Of a stretch of DNA of 64,000 bases, positions 42,306 through 53,209 are shown piece after piece; position 1 is the stretch's first letter; the number at the start of each line of letters is the position of its first letter. A program made the translations under genes and the position numbers. The notes beneath the pieces are model-generated. The model did not search any database and was not told the DNA's origin. It was given only the letters and a program-made list of their open reading frames with translations. Source of the stretch: an uncultured Collinsella sp. (GTDB lineage: Bacteria > Actinomycetota > Coriobacteriia > Coriobacteriales > Coriobacteriaceae); assembly GCA_949287065.1 (NCBI GenBank), contig CASEEV010000012.1, positions 101,299 to 165,298 on the forward strand, in the 5' to 3' direction.

Positions 42306-43433
42306 CTACGCCTCTTCCTCGAGCTTCTCGGCAGCCTCTTTGAGCAGCTCTATGATCGGCAGGTGCTGCGGGCAGACGCCCTCGCACTGGCCGCACGCGA
42401 TGCACGCGCTCGCCTGGCCGCTGCCGCGCTTGACGAGGTTCTTGTAGAAGGACTTGGGCCGGTTGTCGTTGGGATACAGGCGCTGGCTGTTGAGCGCGCT
42501 CAGCACGTCGGGGATCATGATGCCCATGGGGCAGCCGTCCACGCAGTAGCGGCACGCCGTGCAGGGCACGATGGGCATGTCGAGCATACGGCGCACGACC
42601 TCGCCGAGCACGTCGCGATCCTCCGCGGTAAGCGGCTCGAACTGATCGAACGTGCGCAGGTTGTCGAGCATCTGATCGGGCTCGGACATGCCGGAGAGGA
42701 TCGTGCACACGCCCGGCAGCGAGCCGGCAAAGCGCAGCGCCCACGAGGCGTCGCTTGCGTCGGGGCGCACGGTATGCAGCAGCGCGCCGAGCTCGGGCTC
42801 GAGGTTCGCGAGCTTGCCGCCCTTCACCGGCTCCATGACGATGATGGGCAGGTCGCGCTCGGAAAGGATCCGGTAAAGCTCGCCCGAGTGAACCACGGGG
42901 TTGTCCCAGTCGGCGTAGTTGAGCTGAATCTGCACGAACTCGATCTCGGGATGCTCGTCGAGAACCTTGACGAGAAGCTCCGGCGAGCCGTGGAACGAGA
43001 AACCGAAGTGCTTGATCTTGCCCTCGGCAACCTTCTGCTTGGCCCACGAGAAGCAGTCGTACCTCTTGTAGGTATCGTAGTTGGCGCCTTCTTCGACGCT
43101 GTGAAGCAGGTAGAAGTCGAAGTAGTCGAGGCCCGTGCGCTCGAGCTGCTCGGAGAAGATGCGGTCGCGGTCCTCGGCGCAGGTCATGGACCAAGCCGGC
43201 AGCTTATCGGCGACCATGAAGGAGTCACGCGGGTAGCGCTCGGTGAGCGCGTGGCGCAGCGCCACCTCGGAAGTGCCGCTGTGGTAAACGTAGGCGGTGT
43301 CGAAGTAGTTGTAGCCATGGCCGAGGTACACGTCGACCATCTGGTTGACGCGCTCCTGGTCGATGGCGCCGTCTTTCTCGGGCAGGCGCATGAGGCCGAA
43401 GCCGAGCATGGGCATGGTGGATTTGTCGAGCAT
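42306..43433 (-). CDS. Aldo/keto reductase with C-terminal ferredoxin-type clusters
   Basis: This 375-residue protein has an aldo/keto reductase barrel at the N-terminus: GFGLMRLP, the NYFDTAYVYH Asp/Tyr pair, a Lys in VADKLP and the His in YLLHSV. The C-terminal part has two cysteine clusters, CTACRYCVDGCP and CIACGQCEGVCP, for 4Fe-4S centres. Family members reduce carbonyls and may take electrons from ferredoxin; the substrate is unknown. ATG 43433 has GGGGAGAG upstream. It is separated from the xdh genes by a terminator. Confidence 0.9.
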   Translation of the reverse strand: MLDKSTMPMLGFGLMRLPEKDGAIDQERVNQMVDVYLGHGYNYFDTAYVYHSGTSEVALRHALTERYPRDSFMVADKLPAWSMTCAEDRDRIFSEQLERTGLDYFDFYLLHSVEEGANYDTYKRYDCFSWAKQKVAEGKIKHFGFSFHGSPELLVKVLDEHPEIEFVQIQLNYADWDNPVVHSGELYRILSERDLPIIVMEPVKGGKLANLEPELGALLHTVRPDASDASWALRFAGSLPGVCTILSGMSEPDQMLDNLRTFDQFEPLTAEDRDVLGEVVRRMLDMPIVPCTACRYCVDGCPMGIMIPDVLSALNSQRLYPNDNRPKSFYKNLVKRGSGQASACIACGQCEGVCPQHLPIIELLKEAAEKLEEEA

Positions 43434-43500
43434 GGTCTCTCCCCTCTTGGCGCGGACCCGGCGCGGCCCGCGCGGCTTTTGCACGTGCACAGCATATAAC

Positions 43501-43540
43501 GGAGGCGCCTCTCGCATCATCTGGAACGAGAGGCGCCTCC
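43501..43540. other. Perfect 14-bp hairpin upstream of the reductase gene
   Basis: GGAGGCGCCTCTCG pairs with CGAGAGGCGCCTCC around a 12-base loop. Neither strand has a U-tract, so it is not a standard terminator. It lies just upstream of the likely promoter (TTATAT, near 43495-43500). Confidence 0.6.
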
Positions 43541-43652
43541 TACTCAAAAGGGAGGTAGCCGGGCCAACGACCACCATGAGCGCTGCTGTTCTCGGGCGCT
43601 CACCGCGAGTATTCCCGCGCCGAACCGTGTTAGTCCGATCAACGCGCAGCAC

Positions 43653-43694
43653 ACAAAAGCCCCGCTCTTCGGGCAAATTGCCGAAGAGCGGGGC
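43653..43694 (-). terminator. Terminator of the xdh operon
   Basis: GCCCCGCTCTTCGG pairs with CCGAAGAGCGGGGC (43659-43694), followed on the minus strand by TTTTGTG, about 47 bases past the molybdopterin subunit stop. Confidence 0.8.
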
Positions 43695-43741
43695 ACAGGC
43701 GTCTGTGGCTGTGTGCCGAGAAGAGCCCCGGAAAACGCAGC

Positions 43742-46210
43742 TTACTCGCCGAAGAGGACCTTCTCGGGCGTGATGGGCAGCTCGCGGATCTGACGGCCGA
43801 CGGCGTGGGCAACCGCGCTCGCGATGGCGGGCGACGGCGTGTTGATGACGACCTCGCCGATCGACTTGGCGCCGTAGGGGCCGGTGGGCTCGTAGCTCTC
43901 GCAGAAGTCGACGCGAATGCGGCCGACGTCCTCGCGCGTGGGGATCTTGTACTGCATGAACGAGCGGGTGCGCATGCGGCCGCGGGCGTCGTACTGCACG
44001 TCCTCGGTGAGCGCCATGCCGATGCCCTGGCCGATGCCTCCCTCGACCTGAACACGCGCGAGGTTCTCGTTCACCACGGTGCCGCAGTCAACCACGCCCA
44101 CGTAGTCGACGACGGTGACCTCGCCGGTCTCCTTGTCGACGTCGACCTCGGCGATGCCCGCCATGTACGGCGGCGGGCTAGTGGGCGAGCTCGCCGCGGC
44201 ATGCGCCGTCAGGCAGTCGCCGTCGCCGCCGCGCACGCACTCGTTGGCAAACGCGGTGAGGTCCATCTCGTGCGTGGGCTCGGCGAGATCAGGGCAGGAA
44301 GGGGCACCCGAGACCGCCTCGGAACCCACGACCTCGTAGGCGCGGACCATGTGCTCGATGTCACCGGTAACCTGGCTGAACTCGGGCTCCTGGGGAACGG
44401 GCAGCGAGGCGGCGCGGTCGCCTTTCTCGTCCGAAGCCGCGTAGGCGACGAGCTTCTCGCCGTCGAACGTCACGTCGGCGGGATCGATGTTCCAGAGCTT
44501 GGCGGCGTACTCACGGAACGAGCGAATGAGCTGCTCGGCCGCCTTGACCACCGCCATGCCCGTGAGGTAGGTGCTCGCGCTCGCGTAGGAGCCGGTGTCG
44601 TAGGGCGAGCTGTCGGTGTCGACGCCGCGCACCACGATGCGGTCGGTGGTGCAGCCGAGCGCCTCGGCGGCGAACTGCGCGAGGATGGTGTCGCAGCCGG
44701 TGCCCATGTCGGTGGCGCCGATGTTGAGCGTGTAGAAGCCGTCCTCCTCGAGGCGCAGGTCGACGCTGCCGATATCGACGCCGGCGATGGCGGAGCCCTG
44801 CATCGAGAGCGCCACGCCGAGGCCGCGCACGTGCGTGCCCATGTCGCGGCGCAGGCCCTTCTCCTGCCAGCCGATCATCTCCTGCGCACGCTTGATGCAG
44901 CGGTCGACCGCGCACGAGAACAGCGTGTTGCCGTAGTACTGCGGCATGAACTCGCCCTCACGGACGAGGTTCTTGAGGCGCAGCTCGCACGGGTCGATGC
45001 CGAGCTCGTCGGCAAGCTCGTTGACGGCCGACTCGAGGGCGAAGAGACCCTGCGTCGCGCCGTAGCCGCGGTAGGCGCCGGTGGGCATGGTGTTGGAGTA
45101 GACCACGTCGAAGGCAAAGCGGCTCGCCTGGACGCGGTTGTAGAGCGGGAGGCTCTTGTGGCCAGAGAGACCCACGGTGGTAGGGCCGTGCTCGCCGTAC
45201 GCGCCCTGGTTGGAGAGCGTGTAGAGGTCGATCGCCGTGATGCGACCGTCGCGCTTGGCGCCGATCTTGACGGTGATCTGCATCTCGTGGCGCGCGTTGG
45301 AGGCGGTGCAGGTCTCCTCGCGGGTATAGCTGATCTTGCTCGGACGGCCGGTGCGGCTCGTCACGAAAGCGCAGAAGATCTCGTTGCAGCCGCTCTGCTT
45401 GGCGCCGAAGCCGCCGCCGATGCGCGGCTTGATAACGCGCACCTGGGCCTGCGGGATCTCGAGCGCGTTGGCAACCATGCGGCGCACGTGGAACGGCACC
45501 TGGGTCGAGCTCGTGACGCAAATGCGGCCGTAGGCGTCGATCTCGGCAAAGGAGCGGAACGTCTCCATCATCGCCTGCGCGTTGGCCTTGGAGTGGTACG
45601 TGCGCTCGAGCACCACGTCGGCCTCGGCAAAGGTCTTGTCGAGGTCGCCGACGACCGACTGGCCGGACGCCACCACGTTGTTCATGCGGTCGTTGTTGAT
45701 CCAGCCCGCCTTGACGAGATAGCCGTCCTCGGCGTGGATGACCGAGGGGTTGCCCTTGGCCTGGGTAAAGTCGAGCACCGGGTCGAGAAGCTCGTAGTCG
45801 ACTTTGATGAGGCGCAGCGCGCGCTCGGCGGAGCGGGCGTTCTCGGCCGCCACGATGGCGACCTCGTCGCCGACGTAGCGCACGACCTGGTCGAGGATCA
45901 GGCGGTCGTAGGGCGACGCCTCTGGGTAGGACTGGCCGGCCAGCGTGAAGCGCGACTGCGGCACGTCTTTATAGGTATAGACGGCAACCACGCCGGGGAC
46001 CCTCTCGGCGCGCGTCGTGTCGATGGAGCGGATGCGCGCGAAGGCGTGCGGGCTGTGGAGGACCTTGAGCGTCAGGGCATCGGCCGGCGCAAGGTCGTCG
46101 GTGAAGAGCGGCTTGCCGGCGAGAAGCGCGTAGGCGTCCTTCTTGACCTCGGAGGCGCCGATGTGCTTGAGGTCGGCGCGAGACGAGGGATCGGTCACGA
46201 TCATGCTCAT
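43742..46210 (-). CDS. Xanthine dehydrogenase family, molybdopterin-binding subunit
   Basis: The large subunit (822 residues) of a three-part molybdenum hydroxylase. LAGKPLFTDDL is the N-terminal family signature. Mo-pterin contact regions include IKPRIGGGFGAKQ, AYRGYGATQ, TDMGTGCDTILAQ and GIGQGIGMALTED. The catalytic Glu is in GAKSIGEVVI near the C-terminus. It hydroxylates purines such as hypoxanthine and xanthine. The yqeB/yqeC-type maturation genes later in the window suggest the selenium-dependent class. ATG 46210 follows GGAAAGGAGG; the iron-sulfur subunit gene ends 6 bases upstream. Confidence 0.9.
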   Translation of the reverse strand: MSMIVTDPSSRADLKHIGASEVKKDAYALLAGKPLFTDDLAPADALTLKVLHSPHAFARIRSIDTTRAERVPGVVAVYTYKDVPQSRFTLAGQSYPEASPYDRLILDQVVRYVGDEVAIVAAENARSAERALRLIKVDYELLDPVLDFTQAKGNPSVIHAEDGYLVKAGWINNDRMNNVVASGQSVVGDLDKTFAEADVVLERTYHSKANAQAMMETFRSFAEIDAYGRICVTSSTQVPFHVRRMVANALEIPQAQVRVIKPRIGGGFGAKQSGCNEIFCAFVTSRTGRPSKISYTREETCTASNARHEMQITVKIGAKRDGRITAIDLYTLSNQGAYGEHGPTTVGLSGHKSLPLYNRVQASRFAFDVVYSNTMPTGAYRGYGATQGLFALESAVNELADELGIDPCELRLKNLVREGEFMPQYYGNTLFSCAVDRCIKRAQEMIGWQEKGLRRDMGTHVRGLGVALSMQGSAIAGVDIGSVDLRLEEDGFYTLNIGATDMGTGCDTILAQFAAEALGCTTDRIVVRGVDTDSSPYDTGSYASASTYLTGMAVVKAAEQLIRSFREYAAKLWNIDPADVTFDGEKLVAYAASDEKGDRAASLPVPQEPEFSQVTGDIEHMVRAYEVVGSEAVSGAPSCPDLAEPTHEMDLTAFANECVRGGDGDCLTAHAAASSPTSPPPYMAGIAEVDVDKETGEVTVVDYVGVVDCGTVVNENLARVQVEGGIGQGIGMALTEDVQYDARGRMRTRSFMQYKIPTREDVGRIRVDFCESYEPTGPYGAKSIGEVVINTPSPAIASAVAHAVGRQIRELPITPEKVLFGE

Positions 46211-46216
46211 GATGCG

Positions 46217-46759
46217 TTACGCCTCCTTTCCTGCGGCAGCTGCGCCGGCGACGGGGTCCACCTGCGCGAAGAGATCGGGCGCCGTGAAGTCGTCGAAGCA
46301 CTCGGCGAGATACCGGTAGATGGCGCGGCGCTGGCTCATGTAGCCCGTGCAGCGACAGAGGTTGCCGGCGAGGTAATGGTCTGCTTCGGCAGGGGTCGGC
46401 GCATGGCCGGCGGCGCGGTAGGCGCGCTCGAGCGCCAGCACGCTCATCACGAGGCCGGGAGCGCAAAATCCGCACTGCTCGGCACCTTCCTCGGCGATGC
46501 AGCGCGCGAGAGCCGCTGACTCCGCCTGCAGGCCCTCGAGCGTGGTGACGCGGCGCCCGTCAACGCGCACCGCAAAGGTCGCGCAGCTCAGCATGGGCTC
46601 TTCGTCGAGCCACACGGTGCACAGGCCGCAGTTGGTCGTCTCGCATCCGCACTTGACGCTCTTGAAGCCGTGCGCGCGCAAGAACTCGAAGAGCGTGGTG
46701 TCGGGCTCGACGTCGTCGACGATCTTGATGCCGTTCACTTCGATGGCGACGTTCATCAT
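46217..46759 (-). CDS. Xanthine dehydrogenase family, 2Fe-2S subunit
   Basis: The 180-residue protein has the two iron-sulfur clusters of this family: the plant-ferredoxin-type CGCETTNCGLC plus a downstream Cys (LSCATF), and the helical CGFCAPG...CRCTGY cluster. It passes electrons from the molybdenum centre to the FAD subunit. The ATGATGA overlap with the FAD gene's stop shows translational coupling. Order FAD, FeS, Mo subunit on the minus strand. Confidence 0.93.
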   Translation of the reverse strand: MMNVAIEVNGIKIVDDVEPDTTLFEFLRAHGFKSVKCGCETTNCGLCTVWLDEEPMLSCATFAVRVDGRRVTTLEGLQAESAALARCIAEEGAEQCGFCAPGLVMSVLALERAYRAAGHAPTPAEADHYLAGNLCRCTGYMSQRRAIYRYLAECFDDFTAPDLFAQVDPVAGAAAAGKEA

Positions 46760-47628
46760 GCGGCCTCCTCTCCCGTACGCTTGGCAGCATGCGCCATGGC
46801 CGCCTCGAGGGCGCGACGCACCAAGACCCCTGCGGTCTGGCGGCGGTACTTCTCGCCGCCCCACATGTTGCCGGAGTACGCGAGCCCCTCTGCAGCGGCA
46901 GCGGCCGCAGCAAGGTCCTCCGACGACAGGGCGAGCGGCATGCCGTCTCCCCAGCCGATCAAGGCTGCCTTGGCCGGGCGCGCGCCCACGGCTACATGCC
47001 AGCCGCCGCCGTCGTGGACCGCGCACACGTTCACAACCGGGAAGTCGGTAACAGCGCGACGAACCGCCTGGTAGCTGGCAACAAGCGTGCCCGTCGGGCG
47101 CGCCGGCACGTAGACGTGCGTGAGCACGTCGCGCATCCGGCCCTTCTCGGCAAGGAACTGCGCAAGCGGCATGCGGCCGGCTCCCTCGAGCTCAACGTCG
47201 GCGCCAAGCGCCAACAGCGCGCACACAACGTCGGAAAAGCCCAAACGACCGGCAACGCTTCCGCCGATCGTCGCTCCGTTGCGAAACTGCACGCCCACGA
47301 TGTCACGCACCGCGCGGGCCAAGAGCCCGTCAGTTGCCGCCGCCACGGCAGCGCTCGTCTCGATCTGGCGAAGCGTCACGTAAGCGCCGATGCGCAGCTC
47401 GGTTGCCTGGGGCTCCGTCTCGTCCGGGGCAGCGCCCGCAGGACCGGCAGGGACCTCCTCGATGCTGTTGAGGCCGCAGTCCGCCAGATCAATAGCCACG
47501 GGCAGCGTGCCCGTTCCCAAGCGCAGCCACATTCCGCCGCCGAGGACGGTCGCGCGCCGGTTGCCGCGCACGAGCTCGAGCGCCTCGGCTGCGCTCTGCG
47601 CCCGCACGTACTTCCCGATAGTGAGCAT
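46756..47628 (-). CDS. Xanthine dehydrogenase family, FAD-binding subunit
   Basis: A 290-residue CoxM/XdhB-type flavoprotein. TVLGGGMWLRLG is the pyrophosphate loop, RNGATIGGSVAG the second FAD-binding stretch, and LALGADVELEG and VVNVCAV are family blocks. It delivers electrons to NAD or another acceptor. ATG 47628 is preceded by GAGGGGAGAGGG. It is the first gene of the xdh operon. Confidence 0.9.
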   Translation of the reverse strand: MLTIGKYVRAQSAAEALELVRGNRRATVLGGGMWLRLGTGTLPVAIDLADCGLNSIEEVPAGPAGAAPDETEPQATELRIGAYVTLRQIETSAAVAAATDGLLARAVRDIVGVQFRNGATIGGSVAGRLGFSDVVCALLALGADVELEGAGRMPLAQFLAEKGRMRDVLTHVYVPARPTGTLVASYQAVRRAVTDFPVVNVCAVHDGGGWHVAVGARPAKAALIGWGDGMPLALSSEDLAAAAAAAEGLAYSGNMWGGEKYRRQTAGVLVRRALEAAMAHAAKRTGEEAA

Positions 47629-47823
47629 CCCTCTCCCCTCACCTCGGATTCCTTTCCTGAAAGATCAAGCATACCGCAGGTAGCTGGGGTCGTGGGCTTG
47701 CTTTTCTCGATTCAATCTACAGACCGAAAAACAAGGTCGCGGCCAATACCGGCATGTCGCGCATGACGCATGCCAAAGCGAGCGGAACGGCGGCCGGTCA
47801 ACTGTTTCCAGACGCCGGGCTTC

Positions 47824-47853
47824 TTGACAGCCCCCGCGTGCGCGCTCTACCAT
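47824..47853 (+). promoter_or_regulatory. Candidate promoter of the YczE-like gene
   Basis: A consensus TTGACA (47824-47829) is followed after 18 bases by TACCAT (47848-47853). A CGCGGGG/CCCCGCG hairpin lies between it and the ribosome site. Confidence 0.45.
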
Positions 47854-47914
47854 CGCCCAAAACCCTCACTACAACAGAGAACGCGCGGGGCTGGCCCCGC
47901 GGAAGGGAGCTTGC

Positions 47915-48622
47915 ATGCAGCAGCCGCATGGTCGGTCACGTCACACAGAAAAGCTTGCGCGACGTTACGCGTGGTTCGCACTCGGCGTTGCCGTCAATTC
48001 GTTCGGCATCGCGCTTATCACCAAGGCAGCGCTGGGCACCTCGCCCATTACGAGCGTCGCGTACGTGCTCGACCTTGCCTTTGCCCCTACCCTGGGCGAG
48101 TTCACCTTCGCTATGAACCTGGTGTTTATCGCCGGTCAGATCGCGCTGCTCCGACGCGACTTCCAGCCGGTACAGTTGTTGCAGATTGTTGTGAACCTCG
48201 TGTTCAGCGCGTTGATCGACGTGAGCATGGGGCTGCTGGCCGCGTTCGAGCCAACGGGGATCGTCGTACAGGCCGCTGCGCTGCTCGCCGGCTGCGCGGT
48301 ATTGGCGTTCGGCATCGCGATCGAGGTGGCGCCGAACGTCATCGTCGTTCCGGGCGAAGGCGCGGTGCGCGCCATAACCGCTGTGACCCGCAAGCCGTTC
48401 GGCACGTGCAAGGTCGCCTTTGACACGTCGCTCGTCTGCATTGCGCTGGTGCTGTCTTTTACGTTCTTCCATGGCATTCAAGGACTGGGCGTGGGGACGG
48501 TGGTGTCGGCATTGCTTGTTGGCCGCTTGGTGAACCTCATCAACGCGCACGTCCCGCTCATTGCCCGCATCGCGCGCCTCACGCGCCACTCCCACGGCAC
48601 CGCCCCCGAAGAAGCGCTGTAG
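47915..48622 (+). CDS. YczE/YyaS/YitT-family membrane protein
   Basis: A 235-residue protein with five to six hydrophobic segments. ALGVAVNSFGIALITKAALGTSPITSVAYVL carries the family's N-terminal signature (glycine/serine-rich first helix and LGTSP). Later segments include VVPGEGAVRAIT and GVGTVVSALLVG. Function is unknown; members have been linked to export or regulation. GAAGGGAG precedes the ATG. It is divergent from the xdh operon, so a role in purine uptake can only be speculated. Confidence 0.75.
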   Translation: MQQPHGRSRHTEKLARRYAWFALGVAVNSFGIALITKAALGTSPITSVAYVLDLAFAPTLGEFTFAMNLVFIAGQIALLRRDFQPVQLLQIVVNLVFSALIDVSMGLLAAFEPTGIVVQAAALLAGCAVLAFGIAIEVAPNVIVVPGEGAVRAITAVTRKPFGTCKVAFDTSLVCIALVLSFTFFHGIQGLGVGTVVSALLVGRLVNLINAHVPLIARIARLTRHSHGTAPEEAL

Positions 48623-48790
48623 CCGCGGCGCCGCGCAAACGATGGCGGAGCACCGGCCCCTCCCCTGCAATCGCTGGAACGGCGACTTGTCTTCATAGCT
48701 TGCGCACACGTCCTCCCGCATCGCCGAAACAATTGACCGCGGCGGCCTTTTGATGTTGAAAGCCAAGCGCTCCCGGTTTACCTTCTGTCT

Positions 48791-49840
48791 ATGGACAGTA
48801 ACGCACCCGCCCCCACTATAGTGGTATCCCACGCAACCGCCCTTCGCGCCCTGCGCAGCGCGCGGGTACGTTATGGCATGCTCCCTTGGCGCGAGATCTC
48901 CCCCGTCGAAGAGCGCCGAGCCCTCGATCGCTGCGTTCCCAACGCTCGGAACATCGACGAAGCCGAGCTCGTCCGCCTCGGCTGTCTGGACGCAGATCAA
49001 GCGTCAGCGCTCGCCGACTCTCCCATCGATCTGCTGACTTCGCGCAGGCATAACATTCGTAAAACAAGCTCCGTGAATTGCCACGTTGTCTTAGCGCGCA
49101 CGCCACAAGGAACCCTCCGACTGATTTCCGGAAACATATACGCAGCCTCTCCCGCGCTCATTGCCGTGCAGGCGGCATGCTCGTGCAACATGGCGCATGA
49201 AATAGCCCTCGTCCAAGAACTCTGCGGCTCATTTTCCATGAGCCCCCGTTTCGATACAGCCAAGTGTTCAGAAGGCTTGTCGTACCATGAGGCAGAGCCC
49301 GTGCTCTCGCTCAAGCACCTGAAGCTTTATACGAAAGCGACTGGTATCAGCGGGACGCGGCAATGCAGAAAAGCACTGGGCATTGCGCTGGAAAACGCGC
49401 GGTCACCCATGGAATCGATAGCGGCAGCAATGTTCCACGCCCCACATGCATATGGCGGTTTCAACGTACGCGACATGCACCTAAACTGCCGCGTCGATTT
49501 TTCGCAAAACGCGCGCGCCGCTTCCAGCATGCCCTACGCCGTTTGCGACGCATACATTCCCACCGCGCGAATCGCTCTGGAATACAACGGCGGCTATCAC
49601 GATCAGTATGGGGCACGCATCCATGACGAGAAAAGGAACGCGGGACTTGCCGCAATGGACATCCAAGTCGTGGCACTTAATTCCGAGCAGCTCAAGAACA
49701 TCGAAGCACTCGAGGCTATAGCGCGCCTCATATACCGCAGGTCTGGCAAGCGTTACCAGAACAGAACCAAAGGCAGCGCCGTCAAGCAGATTGAACTTCT
49801 AAACGGGCTGCGGACATTCTATGGGCTGAAGCCGATCTGA
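48791..49840 (+). CDS. Uncharacterised protein with Vsr/DUF559-like nuclease C-terminus
   Basis: A 349-residue protein with no recognised N-terminal domain. The C-terminal stretch RIALEYNGGYH...HDEKRNAGLAAMDIQVVAL (about residues 255-305) has the E, H, D-x-x-R spacing of very-short-patch-repair/DUF559-type endonuclease folds. The overall layout resembles AbiEi-like and DUF559 proteins scattered in actinobacterial genomes, where roles in defence are suspected. No clear ribosome site precedes ATG 48791. Base composition is lower in GC than neighbours and an AT-rich palindrome follows, so recent transfer is plausible. Confidence 0.55.
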   Translation: MDSNAPAPTIVVSHATALRALRSARVRYGMLPWREISPVEERRALDRCVPNARNIDEAELVRLGCLDADQASALADSPIDLLTSRRHNIRKTSSVNCHVVLARTPQGTLRLISGNIYAASPALIAVQAACSCNMAHEIALVQELCGSFSMSPRFDTAKCSEGLSYHEAEPVLSLKHLKLYTKATGISGTRQCRKALGIALENARSPMESIAAAMFHAPHAYGGFNVRDMHLNCRVDFSQNARAASSMPYAVCDAYIPTARIALEYNGGYHDQYGARIHDEKRNAGLAAMDIQVVALNSEQLKNIEALEAIARLIYRRSGKRYQNRTKGSAVKQIELLNGLRTFYGLKPI

Positions 49841-49881
49841 TCGAGTGGCGTCAAACGTCTGCAGGATGGCCTCGATCTCGG

Positions 49882-50042
49882 CAAAGTGCTCAAATAATCA
49901 AATAATCAGTCTTTTTTGAGATCAATCGCATGTTTGCACATACCTTTGTTCACGTTGCCCCAGGATTTGCATATATCGTTATGCGTCCCACTACAAAAGA
50001 GCCGTCTCAAACGACTTACTATTTGATTTTTTGAGCACTTTG
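49882..50042. repeat. 161-bp AT-rich palindromic element
   Basis: The left arm starts CAAAGTGCTCAAATAATCAA (49882 onward). The reverse complement of the right arm (ending at 50042) starts CAAAGTGCTCAAAAAATCAA. They agree over about 30 bases with three mismatches. Each arm carries a short tandem duplication (TCAAATAA twice). The centre is AT-rich with no reading frame. It is unlike the GC-rich surroundings. Confidence 0.7.
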
Positions 50043-50061
50043 GTCAGGTTTTCTTGAAAGA

Positions 50062-50092
50062 GAGGGCGCCGGGTCAAAGACCCGACGCCCTC
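50062..50092 (-). terminator. Hairpin terminator of gdhA
   Basis: GAGGGCG-CCGGGTC pairs with GACCCG-ACGCCCTC around AAA, about 33 bases past the gdhA stop. The minus-strand tail TCTCTTTC is moderately U-rich. Confidence 0.7.
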
Positions 50093-50124
50093 AGCGCTTA
50101 CGCTCTGTTATGCGAGGCTTCGCT

Positions 50125-51986
<1,862 letters not shown>

Positions 51987-52060
51987 TGGAGCGGGCGACG
52001 GGAATCGAACCCGCGTCATCAGCTTGGAAGGCTGGGGTTCTACCATTGAACTACGCCCGC
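51987..52060 (-). tRNA. tRNA-Gly, anticodon TCC
   Basis: 74 bases. The acceptor GCGGGCG pairs with CGCCCGC, the anticodon loop reads CTTCCAA, T-arm GGGTTCGATTCCC and an encoded CCA (51987-51989). Its terminator hairpin is at 51944-51977. Confidence 0.96.
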
Positions 52061-52065
52061 GTATG

Positions 52066-52142
52066 TGGTCGGGACGACAGGATTCGAACCTGCGACATCC
52101 TGCTCCCAAAGCAGGCGCGCTACCAGACTGCGCCACGTCCCG
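52066..52142 (-). tRNA. tRNA-Pro, anticodon TGG
   Basis: 77 bases. The acceptor CGGGACG pairs with CGTCCCG, the anticodon loop reads TTTGGGA, T-arm AGGTTCGAATCCT and an encoded CCA. It is five bases upstream of tRNA-Gly, likely one transcript. Confidence 0.96.
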
Positions 52143-52284
52143 GCGAATGCAGGAAAGGCTACTCGTCCTGCCTGTCTCTCGACTTGGCTAGTATACGGCT
52201 TCAACGTGCTTCTGGCAACGCCCCGCGGCCGCGCATCAACACCTCAGCACAACATGCCCGCAGCAAAACCAGAGCACCCCCGCG

Positions 52285-53085
52285 CTACAGATTGATGGTC
52301 TCCAGGTCGTCGGGCACATACAGGTTGCCGCTAAAGTAGGCGCTGCCTTCCTGGCGGTACAGCTCCTTGCGCTGCGCGATGTTTTTGTCCTCGGTGTGGT
52401 ACAGCACCAGGTTCTCCACGTGCAGCTGCTCGGCAAGCTCGCAGGCGTCCTTCACCGTGGAGTGGTGCTTTTCGTACGGCGAGAAGACGTCGGCCTCCGC
52501 GTGCAGGCAAAACGCCTCGTGAAGCAGCCACGTTGCACCCTCGGCGTATGCGCGCTCGCATTCGTTGTAGGGCTCGTCGCCGCAGCACGTGAGCTTCCGG
52601 CCGTCGCCGAGCTCCATGCTGAACCCGAACTGCTTGGCCTTGGTCGAGCGTATGTCAAAGAAGGTCGTGCGGTGCCCCATGACCTCGCGAACCTCGCCGT
52701 CGGCCACAGCAACCAGGTGCACGCGGTCGCCAATAAAGCGCGTCTGCTTTGCCTGGAGCAGCTCGTCGGCCATGCGGCGAAGCAGGTCGAGAACCTCGTC
52801 GTGCCCGTAGATCACCGCCTCGCCCTCGTAGTCGCCCTTGGCCATAGCCTGGCAGATCACGCGCACGATCCAGATGATGCCCAGCAAGTGGTCGATGTGC
52901 TTGTGCGTGACGAAGATCTCATGCAGGTCGTGCCAGTCGATGCCGGCACGCTTGAGCTGCCTGAGCACTCCGTTGCCGCCGCCGGCGTCTACCAGCAGCC
53001 TCCGCTCGCCGTCGCGCACAACGAAGCAGGTGTTGTAGCAGGCAGTCGCCTGAGCGTTGCCGGTTCCGAGCAGCGTGATATCCAT
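52285..53085 (-). CDS. Metallo-beta-lactamase-fold hydrolase, RNase Z-like
   Basis: A 266-residue protein starting MDITLLGTGNAQAT, typical of RNase Z-type enzymes. The metal motif is THKHIDHLLG (about residue 72), a later Asp is in TCCGDEP (about residue 186) and His residues in LLHEAFC and the C-terminal YHTED. The family includes tRNA 3' endonucleases, arylsulfatases and phosphodiesterases; the substrate is not clear, and all tRNAs here encode CCA. ATG 53085 has AAAGGGG upstream. Confidence 0.78.
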   Translation of the reverse strand: MDITLLGTGNAQATACYNTCFVVRDGERRLLVDAGGGNGVLRQLKRAGIDWHDLHEIFVTHKHIDHLLGIIWIVRVICQAMAKGDYEGEAVIYGHDEVLDLLRRMADELLQAKQTRFIGDRVHLVAVADGEVREVMGHRTTFFDIRSTKAKQFGFSMELGDGRKLTCCGDEPYNECERAYAEGATWLLHEAFCLHAEADVFSPYEKHHSTVKDACELAEQLHVENLVLYHTEDKNIAQRKELYRQEGSAYFSGNLYVPDDLETINL

Positions 53086-53209
53086 AAGAGCCCCTTTCAT
53101 GCCGCGACCCCGGATCCGCAAGGAGCCGGGGCCGCAGTGGCGTCAGTTATCTGAGATCGGAACGGACGACGTGCGAACGCCTTGCCATCCCGATGCATCC
53201 CGCGGACGA

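Noticed and set aside
43742..46210. Selenocysteine (UGA) codon in the xanthine dehydrogenase
   Set aside because: The frame is uninterrupted; in this enzyme class selenium is a labile cofactor ligand rather than selenocysteine.
43805..46519. 904-codon plus-strand open frame
   Set aside because: It is antisense to the xanthine dehydrogenase molybdopterin subunit, which has clear motifs.
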